This document shows positions 52,154-63,995 of a stretch of DNA of 64,000 nt, in pieces. Numbering within the stretch: the first letter of the stretch is position 1; each line of letters starts with the position of its first letter. Below the pieces are notes generated by a model. The model made no database searches and was not told the DNA's origin. It saw nothing but the letters and a program-made list of their open reading frames with translations. This stretch comes from Tetradesmus obliquus (lineage: Eukaryota > Chlorophyta > Chlorophyceae > Sphaeropleales > Scenedesmaceae). Location: assembly GCA_030272155.1 (NCBI GenBank), contig CP126195.1, positions 6,369,001 to 6,433,000 of the forward strand. Direction: 5' to 3'. The translations under genes and the position numbers were made by a program.

Positions 52154-54137
52154 CTAGCATGCTTCATAGGTGCAGTTCATCTTCCAAAAGATGCAGGCAT
52201 CAGCAACAAATTGGCGCAGTTCTCTATCCTGCTCCACGGCACGTCTCTTCAATGTTGGCAGCAGCAGGTGCTGGGTGGCAATCGCATGTGGCAGATCCTC
52301 GAATCCGTATGCTATACCATTCTGTAATTCGTCAGCTCCATAAATGGACTGAATCCTGCAGGCAGAACCAGCACAGAAGCAAGGGAGGGTGTCAGACCCT
52401 TTTTGCACAGCTGCTGGGAGGGCGGTGCAGTTCACCAGCTCATGTTGCGCTGTTTGTAACCGTTGTACACACCGCACAGGGAAAGGAAGTATTGCACATA
52501 GCTATGCGCAGCAGATTGTTGTTGTTGTCAGAAATTGATAGCAGCAAACCAACGAAGCATGCCACTAGGAACACCCACTGCATGCTGTGTGGCTGAATTG
52601 GTGCGCACCCCAGCTGCACCTGAAGTTGGTGCACTGCATGTGCAGGGTGTTATTTGCTGGCTTGAGTGCTGAAGCTGCAACAATATGGTTTTCTTTTCTT
52701 GCCTTTTGCTATGTAGCTTCTGCTGCTTCAAGCAGAGTATACAACGACCCCTCTGATTTCTACCCAGGACTCACCATTCTTCTTTTGTCACACCCTCAAC
52801 TGGGATGACTACGCTCTTGGCGCCTGCCAGTGCTGCCTCAACATTGCGCCAAGTGCCAGCGTCGTATGATATAAACATGTCAGCTTTTGCAAACTTCTCC
52901 AGGCGCTCTCTTTTGAGCATGGAACGGGGTAGCGGCTCTCCTGGTGCCATGGGTGGGTAAGTCCGCTGAAAAGCCTGCCCTGTTCCCTGCCTTCGCCACT
53001 TGGTCTTGCCCATGTAAGTAATGTTTCCCTGCCGTTGAGCTGCCACAGGCAGGTCATGCAGGTACTCAAGGCCATAGTCGATGAGACGCAGCGGCTTCAC
53101 AGTGTACTGCTCTGTGAACTCTGTGCAGATGCCAGGCGCGTAGCACGCAATCAAGTCTTTGGGATCGTACTGTAGAGCTTGGGCCCCGCCATTCCCCCCC
53201 GGGAACCACAGCACCCAGCGGATGACCTTGTTAGCATTCATCCAGTTCCTAGACTCCACCTCTGGGTAAACTGCTATGCCATCACTGGCGTTACGCCATG
53301 CTGGCAGGTGCGGTGTCATGTAGCCTGGGTTGGTTGCCACAGTCCGTGGCGTCACAAACGCTACGGGCGTTATCGCTCCATACAACCTGCAGCATGCAGT
53401 GTGCGCAGCTGTGTGGTGGATTGTGAGCGTGCACACAGTGTGCTTAGGTTGTCAACCCGTCAGATGCAACAGTATCTGTGTATCCCGTTGCTGCGGATTG
53501 TTATGGCAGGTGCTTTTTAAAGCTCTGCGCGCTTCTTTGTCTCTTCCTAAAAATAGTTTCTGTGCATGCTGCTGCGCTGTGCAACCCACTGATAGCCCTG
53601 CCTTCATAAGTGACGCGTTTAGCATCTTGCTGCTTGACATATACTTACAGCATACCCATAGGTATCAAAGTATATTTTACGCAAGACAGTTCCAACAGTT
53701 TCAGCTATTGATGGAAGAGCATGTGCTATATGTGGTGCTTTTGCACCGGCATGTTGCATGAGCACCGCTTCAGCTGTGCAGCACAGCTGTATGGGCACCT
53801 GGAACAGTGTTTTTTACCTGTTCAGCCGGTCCGCCAGGTAATGCAGCACCGTGACGCCCCCAATGGCTTCAGAAAAATCATAGTTATGGATCACGAAAAA
53901 CGCTTCCTTGGGAAGCGGTGCCGCAGCGCATTTCCTGCTACTGCTGTTGCTGCTGCTTGGGAGTGGACCAGACGCACGCGGCTCCACGGCCGGACTGAAC
54001 GTCACAGCTCTGCTCATGTCACCTTTCTGACATCGTAAACTGAACAGCATAACACTGGTAGCGGTGAGTAGAACGAGTAACAAGAGAGTCGTCGTATGGC
54101 GCCATCGCCCAGTGTGGAGGGTTGACTTTGCCTCCAT
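52154..54137 (-). CDS. GT-B-like glycosyltransferase of bacterial LPS/capsule type, type II membrane
   Basis: Three exons join in phase: 53818-54137, 52775-53386 and 52154-52355, giving 377 residues. The N-terminus has a basic tail and TM anchor (TTTLLLLVLLTATSVMLFSL) and then a Ser/Pro stem. The lumenal domain begins EAFFVIHNYDFSEAIGGV. It carries AVYPEVESRNWMNANKVIRW and VLWFPGG, the YPE..xxNP..A..VVRW.L..PG block of bacterial glycosyltransferases, then ITYMGKTKW and MFISYDAGTWRNVEAALAGA with VVIPVEG, the sugar-nucleotide-binding C-terminal half of GT-B enzymes. The close match to a mainly bacterial pattern hints at horizontal origin, but introns and an algal-style anchor show it is settled in the nuclear genome. 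Donor and acceptor are unknown. It diverges from the GT17 gene across 525 bp. Confidence 0.85.
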
Positions 54138-54662
54138 GCCTGTGAACGCTCATCAACTTAATTTGTCTTCTACTGCTGTATATGCTTTGATCAGTCACTG
54201 CCTGGCAGCACAAGGTCCGTGCTTACTACGAACATTAGTTCTGTCAGTGACAGACGGTCAAATTGGCCATTGACAAGTCAGAGCTGTGTCAAGTATATGA
54301 TCGAACAGACAAAAAGACAACGATTATCGTTTTTCACCGTAATCCATCAAGCGTCGTTAGCTGTCACATTCCAGGAGCATCGTGAGATCCAAGGAAGGAC
54401 GGTGGACAAGAACCGCTGTGAGGGGGACAACTACTACGACTGCCAAAGAAATCTGATGATCACATATATCGTTTGATCTATCGCACTACCCAGGTCAGTC
54501 AACAACAGTCGCCGTTGGGCGCCAAACCACTTCTACTGCATGTGGTAGCATGTCCGGCACAACTGCGATCCTTTCACAGCATCGCCCACTACTTGCACAC
54601 CCTGGTGCCAAGCACTCGGTAAGTCATATGACGCACGTTGTGGTGTGCTGCAGGCTGCTGCT
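54138..54662. promoter_or_regulatory. 525-bp divergent promoter region between two glycosyltransferase genes
   Basis: Start codons at 54137 (minus) and about 54663 (plus) face outward. No coding exon is supported between them, although if the GT17 start lies further upstream part of this would be transcribed. Confidence 0.45.
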
Positions 54663-56368
54663 ATGACCAAATCAACGGTCCTTGTGCTGGTGCTCCTGGT
54701 GCTGCATGTGGTACCACAGCTCCATGCATCAAAATGGGGCACAACTACGCTCGGGACAGTGCCTGATCAAAGCACAATCACCCGCAGACTGACAACCGTC
54801 AACAGTAGCAGCAGCACATCATTGACTGCCCTACATACAAATTGACAGCTGCTGCAGCAAACGCCCGTACACCAAGGGTGATAGACTGCTTCCTGATGAA
54901 CACTGAGCTAGATATGGCTGAAATCAGGCTCAGAGAACTGGAACAAGGTGGGTGTTCAGTGGGCATAAGGGATTGCCAGCGACAATGCTTGTGTGGGCAG
55001 GCAACACAGTGAGAGGCAGCCCCAGTCCAACAGTAGCTGCGCAGCAGTATGATGCATGCCCTGCCAGCCGCTGAAGACAACACATGCAGCAATTTACAGT
55101 GATGCTGGCAGCTGCGACGGTCTAAGAGAGAGCCTCAATGGCAGTATGGGCTACCAGCAGGTGATCTGCCTTGTCTTGTAGCGGCTGTTGACATTTGCCA
55201 CATCACATCTCTGCAAAACTATCTGGTCAGTTGCAGCCGCAGTACAATCAACATGACTTCTTACAGTTGCCACTGGCACTATGCATGCTGCTATGCAGTC
55301 GTTGATGTATTCATCATCGTGGAAAGCAGAATGACCTTCAGGGGCACACACAGGTCACTGCATTATCCCCGGCTTATCCATCGGCTACCCGCGAGTCTGA
55401 TTGCCAAAATCAAATACATTGTGCTGGACACGCTGGAGGGGAAAGATGCTTGGGCCAAGGAAACATACCAGCGCAATGCCCTGTTTGATGTGGGATTAAA
55501 GACAGCGCAACCAGCAGAAGGCGACATCATCATGGTGGCAGACTGCGACGAGATACCAAAGCCATCTTTCTTGTTGGCATTGAAGCATTGCCAGGGAGCG
55601 CAGTACCCACTAAGCATGCAGTCCACAATACGGTACTACGCCTACGACATGGTTTTGACAAGTGCTGGAAAGGTATGGTCGACAGTTTTCTGGCAGTAGT
55701 ACACCTGCAGATGCATGGCCATTGCCACCGATGCATTGACGCATGTCTCAAACATGGCAAGTTGCACTGTGCGGCACAAATGCCAACTAAAAGCGTACAA
55801 CGGCAGTGCTGCAACTGCGATTACCTGGCAGGAGTTTACTGTACGACCAATACAACCCCAATCATTGCATGCTGGCATCATCATTGTCTCAAATCTCATG
55901 CATGCACCACTCACGTGCTGGTTCCTTCAGCAGTGCTGATGTCAGCACCCATTCAGTCGCAGATCATGCTGACACTTTGCTGTGCAGTATTGGCAACAGC
56001 CGAGGGCGACTACTTACTCAATACCGTTCAACGCCAACGCGCAAGATCTACGCAGGGGCGCAGCCAGAGCCCTGTACCCAGACACGTCCTGGCACTGCAG
56101 CTGGTGCTTCAATACCATATCAGCAGTACAGAACAAGCTGTCCAGCTTTTCTCATGCAGAACATGACACACCAGCCAACCACGATCCCCAGTCAATCATT
56201 GCAAAAGTGCAAGCTGGCAAAGCCCTGTTGCATCCTGGAACAGAGTTTACACGAGACCCAAATGCTGACATGCCAGAGTTCATCAAATCGCACCCTTCCC
56301 GTTTCATGTACCTAGTCACCAGGAACACTAGTGATGCTGGCTTCAGAGACCTCGAACAGCTTAGCTGA
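54663..56368 (+). CDS. GT17 family beta-1,4-N-acetylglucosaminyltransferase-like protein
   Basis: Exons 3 and 4 are firm: 55299-55672 and 55988-56368. Exon 2 ends at 54947 and carries VIDCFLMNTELDMAEIRLRE, the hallmark start of the GT17 domain. Exon 3 gives VVDVFIIVESRMTFRGTHRS, WAKETYQRNALFDVGL and GDIIMVADCDEIPKPS. Exon 4 gives DTSWHCSWCFNTISAVQNKL and SSFSHAEHD; all follow the GT17 (PF04724) order. Family members such as animal MGAT3 add bisecting GlcNAc to N-glycans; plant and algal ones are less known. The N-terminus is less certain: ATG 54663 opens a signal anchor (STVLVLVLLVLHVVPQL), and a 53-bp intron 54805-54857 would keep phase with exon 2. That intron is short and its donor (GTAGCA) is weak, so an alternative start or a frameshift is possible. 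Confidence 0.85.
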
Positions 56369-58602
56369 TGCTGGCCAAACCTCGCGCAGTGCGATGTGCT
56401 GCTGTGCACGTTAAGCAAGCAGCCATCTCAGCAGCGTGTATGCACCATCTGATGAAAGGCATCAGGCATGGCTGTGAGCCAGCTGCGTCGTTGTGTGACC
56501 GCCATGCTGCGGCAGCACTGCAGAGCATTTGATATGCAAGCTGAGCTATCAAATACTTGGCTGGCAAAATGCCTTGAGCTGGCGTTGCAACGTGCACATG
56601 AGTCCTCAAGTGAAGGTTGCTGAGCTAGTGCTGCCATGTGTGATCACAAGTTATCCACATGCAACGCTTACTACCATTGTGTGGTGGATGTCAGTGCTGT
56701 GTGCAACCCACTTAGGTGGCATACTCACGTAAGGCAGCTGACGATACAACAGCAACTATGCGGTTGTGTGCTTAGCCCATTGAGCTTTCACACGGGCCGA
56801 GCAGCACAAGTGCTGATTGATCCCAGCTGTGCATGTGTCCACATCCTTATACGTGCCTTCGTTACCTTGCACACCGTGGTACAATTGATGCATATTGAAG
56901 GCCTGTGACAGCCAAGGCCACCAATACAGCCGCACGCGTTGTATGATGCTGCCTCGCAACTGCTCTTACACCAATGCATTGCACACCAGCACACCCCCTG
57001 TCACACAGGACTATGTGGTCTTTATCAGAATGCATCGGGACAGCGAGTGATGCCACTGAGGGGTTTGTCCACAGTGCACCAACGTGTTTCCTTCTTGCCT
57101 GACAGGCTACAAGTGCCAGATGTAGGCCCACTTGATGCTGTAGCTCATAGCCCAAGAGTGCCAAACGCACGGCTGGTGGTTGTACTGCCTAAAGCCTTGC
57201 CTGTTGCAGGCCTTGCCCAGAATCACACTAATGCACGTGCCATTTGACAGGTAATTTGTTGCAGCATGCTCTTTGTTGGTGTGGCTTTGCGGTTGAAACA
57301 ACAACGGAAAGACTGGACACAATTACTAGCAGATAGTATCACCTTCATGAGCGGAGCAGCGGCTCGCTGGGCTAGTGCCTGAGGCAGGTTTCAGTCCTGA
57401 GATAAGCTGTACTGTATTGTAGTGCACTGACATTGCTGAAGCTGGCTGCCACCAATCACCACAGCAGGGTGCCCCTATAGGGGCACCCTACTGTGGTGAT
57501 TTAGCTATTTAGCTAAATAACTGCAGTTTGTTTTGTAATATAACTGCAACTTAAATTTGGCATGCATGGCCCCGGGTGTGCAAGGGGCTCTCTGATGCCC
57601 GTCCATTCTGCAGTTTGAACTTTGGTTTGTTCCCGCTGTTGTGTGGTCATCACAGTGCAGGCAGTGCCATGGTCCAGATCGCAACACCTCTCATGTTGTC
57701 TTGGTAGACTGCAGGTATGAGGGTTGCAACACAAGCAAAACACGTGGTCACATGTAAAAAACGTTGCTGGCATGAAGATGCAACAGCAACCCTCTAACAG
57801 CCATAACAAATGGTCACATGTCTGACATCAACAACAAAAGGATGGACACAGCATACAACATAATGCAGACGCTTGCAGGCACACAATTCAACAGTGGGTC
57901 AGTGCTTTTCAAGCAACAATCCCATGCAATCATTATTTAGCAAGCATGCCAGCTCAGCCCCAACAACACAGGATGATAACTTTGTCAACTACTGCCCTAT
58001 TGTTCATTCATCTGCATATTACCACTTTCTGCTCTACACTATACCCGTGTAGAAACCCAGTCACACGTTGCAACTGACAGGGCAGCAGCAGTGCAGTTTT
58101 CACAGCGGAACTGGCAGCAGCTTGCAACCCCATGGTTGTCCTGCCATGGCCAGCGAGTACTGGCAAAGCTGGCTGCAGGTAAGGCGCTGCAGCAGCCCGC
58201 AGCACAGCCGTCTACATACACAGCAGGCAGTTCAATTGCGGTTTGCAGCAGCAAGTAGGGTCAGAAGGGTAGGGTGAAACCAAGGCAGATTGGTTTTGCC
58301 GGGCATGATTTGAGACATGAGTTCAGTTGAATGGTGCTTGGAAAGCGCATCCAACCTTGATGGTGCAGTTGGCAGTGCCCAGGACCTGCTGCTTTGTGTT
58401 GCGTGGTATGCTTCCTCAAAAAGCACGGTGCATGATGGTCTGACACTGATCAAGTCACCTTGTAACTGCTGCTCAGGCGCAGACACAGCTGCTGGCACAA
58501 GCTGGCACAAGCTGCAGTGGCCCCTAGGCTTGCTTTAAGTCCCGAGTGACTATAGTCCCCTGTGCCTTGCCTGATGCAGCGTAACACCTGCCCATAGCTA
58601 CA
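56369..58602. other. Gene-poor region containing a perfect-arm palindrome
   Basis: No exon could be assigned. The notable feature is the 48-bp palindrome at 57454-57501. TGTAA at 57534-57538 is the first obvious + strand poly(A) motif after the palindrome, but it lies over 1.1 kb from the GT17 stop. Confidence 0.4.
57454..57501. repeat. 48-bp palindrome with 24-bp arms and no spacer
   Basis: The left arm (57454-57477, AATCACCACAGCAGGGTGCC then CCTA) and the right arm (57478-57501) are reverse complements with a single mismatch (C/T at the eleventh base). It is directly followed by a second A/T-rich inverted repeat (TTTAGCTATTTAGCTAAA). It would fold into a very stable hairpin. Confidence 0.9.
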
Positions 58603-58890
58603 ATGGGGCAAGACCATACTTGCGGTGGCTCTGTGGCAGCCATGGCATCTGCAGCAGCTGCCTTGCAGCTGCTGGTGCGAGCTCTGCAGCACAGCCAGCC
58701 CACTGCAACGCATGTAAAGGCAGCAGCTGCACTTGCTGACATTGCATTCAACCAAGGAGGCACCGCCATCCCACAGGCACCAGGAGCTCTCGATGCACTG
58801 GTTGAGGCTCTGACACCGCACACTGCGGCAGCATGCCCAGCACAGCAAATACTGCTGAAGCATCCGCAAATCAGTAGCTCCAGCGTCTAA
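58603..58890 (+). other. Possible armadillo-repeat-like exon or fragment
   Basis: The open frame contains ALQLLVRALQHSQPTATHVK and AAAALADIAFNQGGT followed by APGALDALVEALTPHT, a helix pattern like one and a half armadillo repeats. Start, splice sites and partner exons could not be fixed, so it may be a decayed or partial gene. Confidence 0.3.
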
Positions 58891-59219
58891 CTTGGAGGTC
58901 TTGAAGACGCTGGCAGTCGGCATCTTCACACTGCTGACAGATACAGAGCCGCTGGCCGTTGCTGCAACAGCTGGTGGTTGCAGCTCGCTGCTTGCTACCT
59001 GCTTCACCAGCAGGACTCCGCGGATCAGCAAGCCTCCAGACACCAAACGCCCATCACCACACATGCAGCTTGCCTGATGGTGCAACATCGCCAGCAGCGA
59101 GGCAGCATTGCAGCAGGTATTTGTCTGCACCCCCAGCTAGCAGAAGAGGACAAAGGCTTCTGCCCAGCAGCATGCTGCTGCATATCTTCAGCAGCCACCA
59201 CGGAGGCTTGATGGCAATG

Positions 59220-60005
59220 ATTACTTGCAAGTGGGTGGGCCGCAGCAGCAGCAGCTCCTGCAGGAAGCAAGCGAATGCAGCCAGTGCAGCAGCAGCAGGC
59301 TGCGCCAGCCAACGAAACAAAACAGGCAATGCATCCCCAGATGTTCACAGCAGTGCTGCAGCTGCCCGAGCAGCCACAGGCGCAGGTGCCGCTTGCGGTG
59401 AACTGGCAGCACACAATGGCAGCAGCAGGGCCTTATGCTGGTATGCTGATGGCAACTCGCTGCTTTGAAGGCAGCAGCAGCTGCAGCAGCTGGGCGCGCG
59501 TCATCTGGCAAGCCTACCTGGGATGCTGCCTGCCTCTTTCAGGCCGCCTGTAGCAGCAGGCGTAACCAGCAGTCATAAACCGCAGAGCGCAATGCTTCCA
59601 CAGCAGTTGCAGCAGCTGCAGCAGCAGTTCCTGCTATGGCAGCAACAGCAGCAGCAGCAGCAGCCGCAGCAGCTGACAAAAAGACAGCCTCAGACAGCAG
59701 TTACTGACAGGAACGTGCTATGGCCCAGGGAGGAGTGTCTATTGGATGCTGACATGCCAGCTCACCAGCAGCAGCAGCCAGAGAGCAAGCAGCAGCGGGA
59801 GCAACAGCAACCGCAGCCAAGCACTGGCCAGCTGCCATCCATGCCTCTGCAGCCACCCTATGCATGGTATGCCACATTTTGGGCTCAGCACAAGCCAAGG
59901 TCCGCCAGCAGTTGCAAGAGCAGCAGCAGTAGCAAGACCAGCAGCAGGGGCTGTGCAGCAGGAAACACCTTAGTTGCACCACAATCACACCAAGGACACG
60001 GGTGA
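59220..60005 (+). other. Gln/Pro/Ala-rich low-complexity open frames
   Basis: Open frames at 59275-59553 and 59523-60005 are rich in Gln, Ala, Pro and Ser ([36 protein letters not shown]). They may be exons of a regulatory protein together with the 58603 segment, but no domain is recognised and CAG/CTG-rich DNA gives such frames by chance. Confidence 0.25.
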
Positions 60006-60998
60006 GCGTTGTAGCGGGATAGCAGGCGTACCACAACAGCAGATGCAGCCAGCTGTTGTGCTGCATCTGCCACCACTGCAGCTGCAGACGGCATCAGCAT
60101 CATAGCGAGGGTGTAGCAAATGAGCAGCACTGCGCCATTGTTTGTGCTCCTGACTGTAGCGGGTGCTAGCTGCGGTCGCTGCTGCAGAGCGCATGTGCTT
60201 GTCATGGTGGGGTACTGGAGGGTGTAAGCATAATAATGATTGTTATATCAGGTGTAAAGCAACGGCCACCTATACTGGCAAAGGGCAGGTGCACAGCATG
60301 CGGTTTGACAGCCACTGCCGCCGGCGGCACGAGACGTGATCAACATGGTTGGTGCAGTAGTACTCGCTGTTTGGCGTGTCCAGGTATGGTTGTGGTGTCT
60401 GGCTCTGACGCAGGATCCCTGTTCTTTGACCTCATTTTACCTGTAACGTGATGCCCGTCACTGCTGTCTTCAGCATCCTGCGTTAGGGTTTCCTATAGGT
60501 ATCAGCTTACAATGCGGTCGCATTTGCAGTGACTTCTGAATAATCTATGTGATATGATGTTTACAAGTGCAATACGACTGCGTACCTCGTGTATTGTGCC
60601 CAGTAACTGGCCACGCCAAATGACTATTCTCAAACGCCCTCCCCTCGGTATGATGCGATGTATTCACGGCTCTGAAAGTGGTGCTGTTACTCTGTGTTCG
60701 TTCGTTTTTTCACATATAACATCGCCTGTGTCTCCCGCCAGGGAAGGTTGAACGCCGCGATGATGCTTGTCTACAGTATGCGGTACCTGTGGACGAATAC
60801 ATGGTCAGTTGAACTCAAGGTGACCTGCACTGCAGCAGGCCCTTTTTGGTCGGAGTTCAGCCTCGGCAGCGTTGCCTTCGAGCTATCCAGACCAGCTGGT
60901 CCCAACTTCCGACACTGTCGTGGCTCTCAGGCCTTGTGGGTTCACTTCCAGCGAGCAGATATTACCATCTAAGCCTTCCTACTTCTTAGCCCCGTATC
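60006..60998. other. Spacer upstream of the WSC gene
   Basis: Nothing coding is recognised. The promoter and 5' UTR of the gene starting at 60999 should lie at the right end. Confidence 0.4.
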
Positions 60999-63995
60999 AT
61001 GCTACGATTTACGCGGCTAGCTGCGATCGCTGTTCTGCTGCTCCTGTTTGCAGCAGTCAACAGTGCAGGTGGGTTGCAGAGTTGTCCTGGATGGAATTAA
61101 AGACTGACTGCACCAAACACACTTAGAACAGTATGCTGACAGGGAAATGCATGCCACGGTTTGTGTTGAAAGCGCTTCTGCTACAAGTTGCTGCTGATCA
61201 CACCAGGATCAGCACTGCTGTGCAGTCTGCTGCACTGAGCTGCTCAGCCTGGCATGTTCGCGACGAATGAGCCAACCATTCAGCAGCAACAGCGTCAGCA
61301 CTGTCACTTGCAGCATACATTTGGCGTGCATCCAGGTGCATTGGCGTGCATCCAGGTGCATCTGCAGGTTTCTGCTGTACACTGTAGGTTGCCACATGCT
61401 TGAAGGGTTGGTAAGTCACGTAGACTGCAGCCAGCATGGACCACCTGCACCTCCCAGACCTCAAGAGGACTCCCGCATCGGGCCCAGCCCAGCCCTAAAC
61501 CTCAATTACAAGCAACTCGCCTTAACATGATACAGACAACTCGCCTCAACCCCTGCTCCCCAACCCCCCCAAATCTCCGACACAGAGTAACAATTTGGAG
61601 ATCACAAGAGATCATCAAAGGTTATCGACTCAAGCGATTGTTACATTCATGCTTTCGCTGATGCAGGCGCAGAAACCTGTGAGACCAACCCATGTGACAG
61701 CATCGATGGAGCTGCTGCTGGCTCCTGCGCAGACCTGCCGCCGCCTGATGCTGGCTATGCCTGCAACTGCAGTGCTGGCAGGGTCTGGAACAGCAGCACC
61801 CTAAGCTGCACAGGTGATTGGCTCACGGCCGCTTAGCTGGGTTTAGGCGCATGCCATGGCCACGGCAAGCAGCCCAGCGACTGGGTGCCAACGCACTCCT
61901 GTGCATGTCCATACAGCTCAGATGGCCATGCTGTGATGTGAGATGTGCCAAGCTCGCAACGTCTACCATGGGTGTTCGCCAGACTGATGACCTGTCCTGC
62001 CGCCTCTATCCCCTGACTTGACCACAACAACATCAAAGTTACTGTGCAATCTCACCATCATCACCTCCAACATATGATTTCGTGTTCTCAAGCCAATGAC
62101 AGTCCCTTTTTGTATGCATCCAACGCCTGCAGACCTTGACGCCTGTCAGCCGCACAACTGCTCCAGTACCGCGCATGCTGTTGCTGGCTCCTGTGTCGAC
62201 TTGGCAGCGCCCTCCCTGGACTACAGCTGCAGCTGCGAGCCAGAATACAGCTGGAACTCCAGCATCCTTGAGTGTGAAGGTGGGCGACCAAGCAAAACAG
62301 TGCAGTATGTCCAGCTCAGCTTTCTTTCTAATAACAGTGCTGGCACCTGGCATCCGGAGAAATGTGTGTATGTGCATGATGATTCAAGCACGCTGACATG
62401 TTGACCACCAGTGCTGTTTACTGCTGCAGCAAGCCCATCACCCGATCCTGCAAACTTATCACCCAAACCTGCAAGCCCACCAGCCGATCCTGCAAGCTCA
62501 TCACCTGATCTTGCAAGCCCATCACCTGATTCTGCAAGGCCATCACCTGATCCAGCAAGCCCATTGCCCGACAGTGCAAGCCCATCACCTGATCCCGCAA
62601 GCCCATCAAATGATCTTGCAAGCCCATCGTTCGATCCTACAAGCACATCACCCAAACCTGCAAGCCCGTCACTTGATCATGCAAGCCCGTCACCTTATCC
62701 TGACCCTGCAAGCCCATCACCCATTCCTGCTAGCCCATCGCCTGATCCTGCAAGCACATCACCTCATGCTGCCAGCCCATCACCCCATCCTGCAAGCCCA
62801 TCACCCGATCCTGCAAGCACGCCGCCGAGTTCTACAAGCCCGTCATCCGAGCCTGTCAGTTCATTGTCTAATCCTGCAAGCGCCTCACCAGATCCTGCAA
62901 GCCCACTGCTTGACTTTGCCAGCCCATCACCTTCGCCATCAACATCATCGCCTGAAAGCCCTCCACCCTCCCCAACACCAGAACCAGCAAGCCCATCACC
63001 AATGCCTGACAATTCATCACCATCACCTGCAGTCAACAGCTCAACACTGACACCATCACCAGCTGCTTTCAGCCCATCGCCAAGCCCAGCAGCAACCAAC
63101 TCTGCGTGCACACCTGGGCTGGTCAGGGACGCCGCCACCAACAGCACCTTGCAGCCGTGCGGTGAGCGCCACATTTGGTGTTGCAATCAGCCGCGGTTGC
63201 ACTGTGTAGGTTTCCTCATTTGATATCTTTTGCATCCCCCATTGTATGTGACAGGTGTTATATACAATCTCCTTACAGCCTGTCCAGCAGATTTAGCTGC
63301 TGCTGCTGCTGATGATGATACAGCACGTTTTTTGTTTGTGCAGTTACTGTGCCAGGTCATGGCTACATCATGACCCCTGACGGGCCAGCGGGCCAGCCGT
63401 GCCCGCCCGGCTGGTTCAGCCCCGGCGGCAACACCCTGCCCTGCATGGAGTGCCCCAGCGGCCTTGGCACAGACGACAACAGGACCGCCTGCGGTGAGGA
63501 TGTGATGGCGCAAGCATGAGTACTTTGTATGCCATGAGTCTGAGCTGAACTTCAATCGAACAGGCAAATGCAGTAAACTGTGTCAAATTCTGATGAAGCC
63601 CCAGCACTTGTGGCCAACGTTGTTTACGTTACTTATGGTTGAGCGTCCTGTTTGCGTATGCAGGCAACCAGCAGCTGGATTATGTTGAGTGTTTTGCTGA
63701 GCCATACTGTCCACTGGATATATCAAGCAGGGCGCTGCAATTTCTGGGCGGGATTTCACCATTGACAATGACTGTGGAGCAGTGCATCCAGCTTGCTGCT
63801 GCAGCAGGCTATGCGTATGCCGCAGTGCAAAACCATGGGGAATGCTTTGGAGGCAATGACATTCACCAGTACACAGACATTGCCAATTGTGGCAAGCCCT
63901 GCTATGGCAACCCTGTCCAGATGTGCGGCGGTGATTGTGCCAATTCAATCTACAGGGTGGATGGCTCTGCTTCTGTTGGCCCTGCCAGGCTGTAG
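60999..63995 (+). CDS. Secreted EGF-like / Ser-Pro-rich / WSC-domain protein
   Basis: Six exons join, all with phase-1 introns: 60999-61068, 61667-61813, 62133-62279, 62430-63161, 63344-63493 and 63664-63995, giving 525 residues. Exon 1 codes a signal peptide (MLRFTRLAAIAVLLLLFAAV). Exons 2 and 3 are both 147 nt and code EGF-like modules (CETNPCDS..GSCADL..YACNCSAG; CQPHNCSS..GSCVDL..YSCSCEP). Exon 4 is a 244-residue Ser/Pro-rich rod built on ASPSPDP units, a hydroxyproline-rich glycoprotein pattern. Exon 5 is a short Cys module (GQPCPPGWFSPGG..CMECPSG). Exon 6 is a WSC carbohydrate-binding domain (YVECFAEPYCPL, MTVEQCIQLAAAAGYAYAAV, GECFGGND, CGKPCYGNPVQMCGGD). It stops at TAG 63993-63995, directly followed by GTAAG, so an alternative splice beyond the window edge cannot be excluded. 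It is likely an extracellular-matrix protein. Confidence 0.85.
62430..63080 (+). repeat. ASPSPDP-type coding repeat (Ser-Pro-rich rod)
   Basis: A 24-to-27-nt unit coding A-S-P-S-P-D-P, with variants S-P-K-P, P-A-D-P and S-P-H-P, is repeated about 25 times. The minus-strand frames through it (Gly-Asp-Gly-Leu-Ala) are mirror artefacts. Confidence 0.9.

Noticed and set aside
52154-54137. Bacterial contamination of the assembly
   Set aside because: The bacterial-like glycosyltransferase has two phase-consistent spliceosomal introns and a eukaryotic membrane anchor and is flanked by intron-bearing genes.
58603-60005. A firm armadillo plus Q-rich gene
   Set aside because: Helix-like and Gln-rich frames exist, but exon boundaries, start and phase could not be linked, so only low-confidence fragments are listed.
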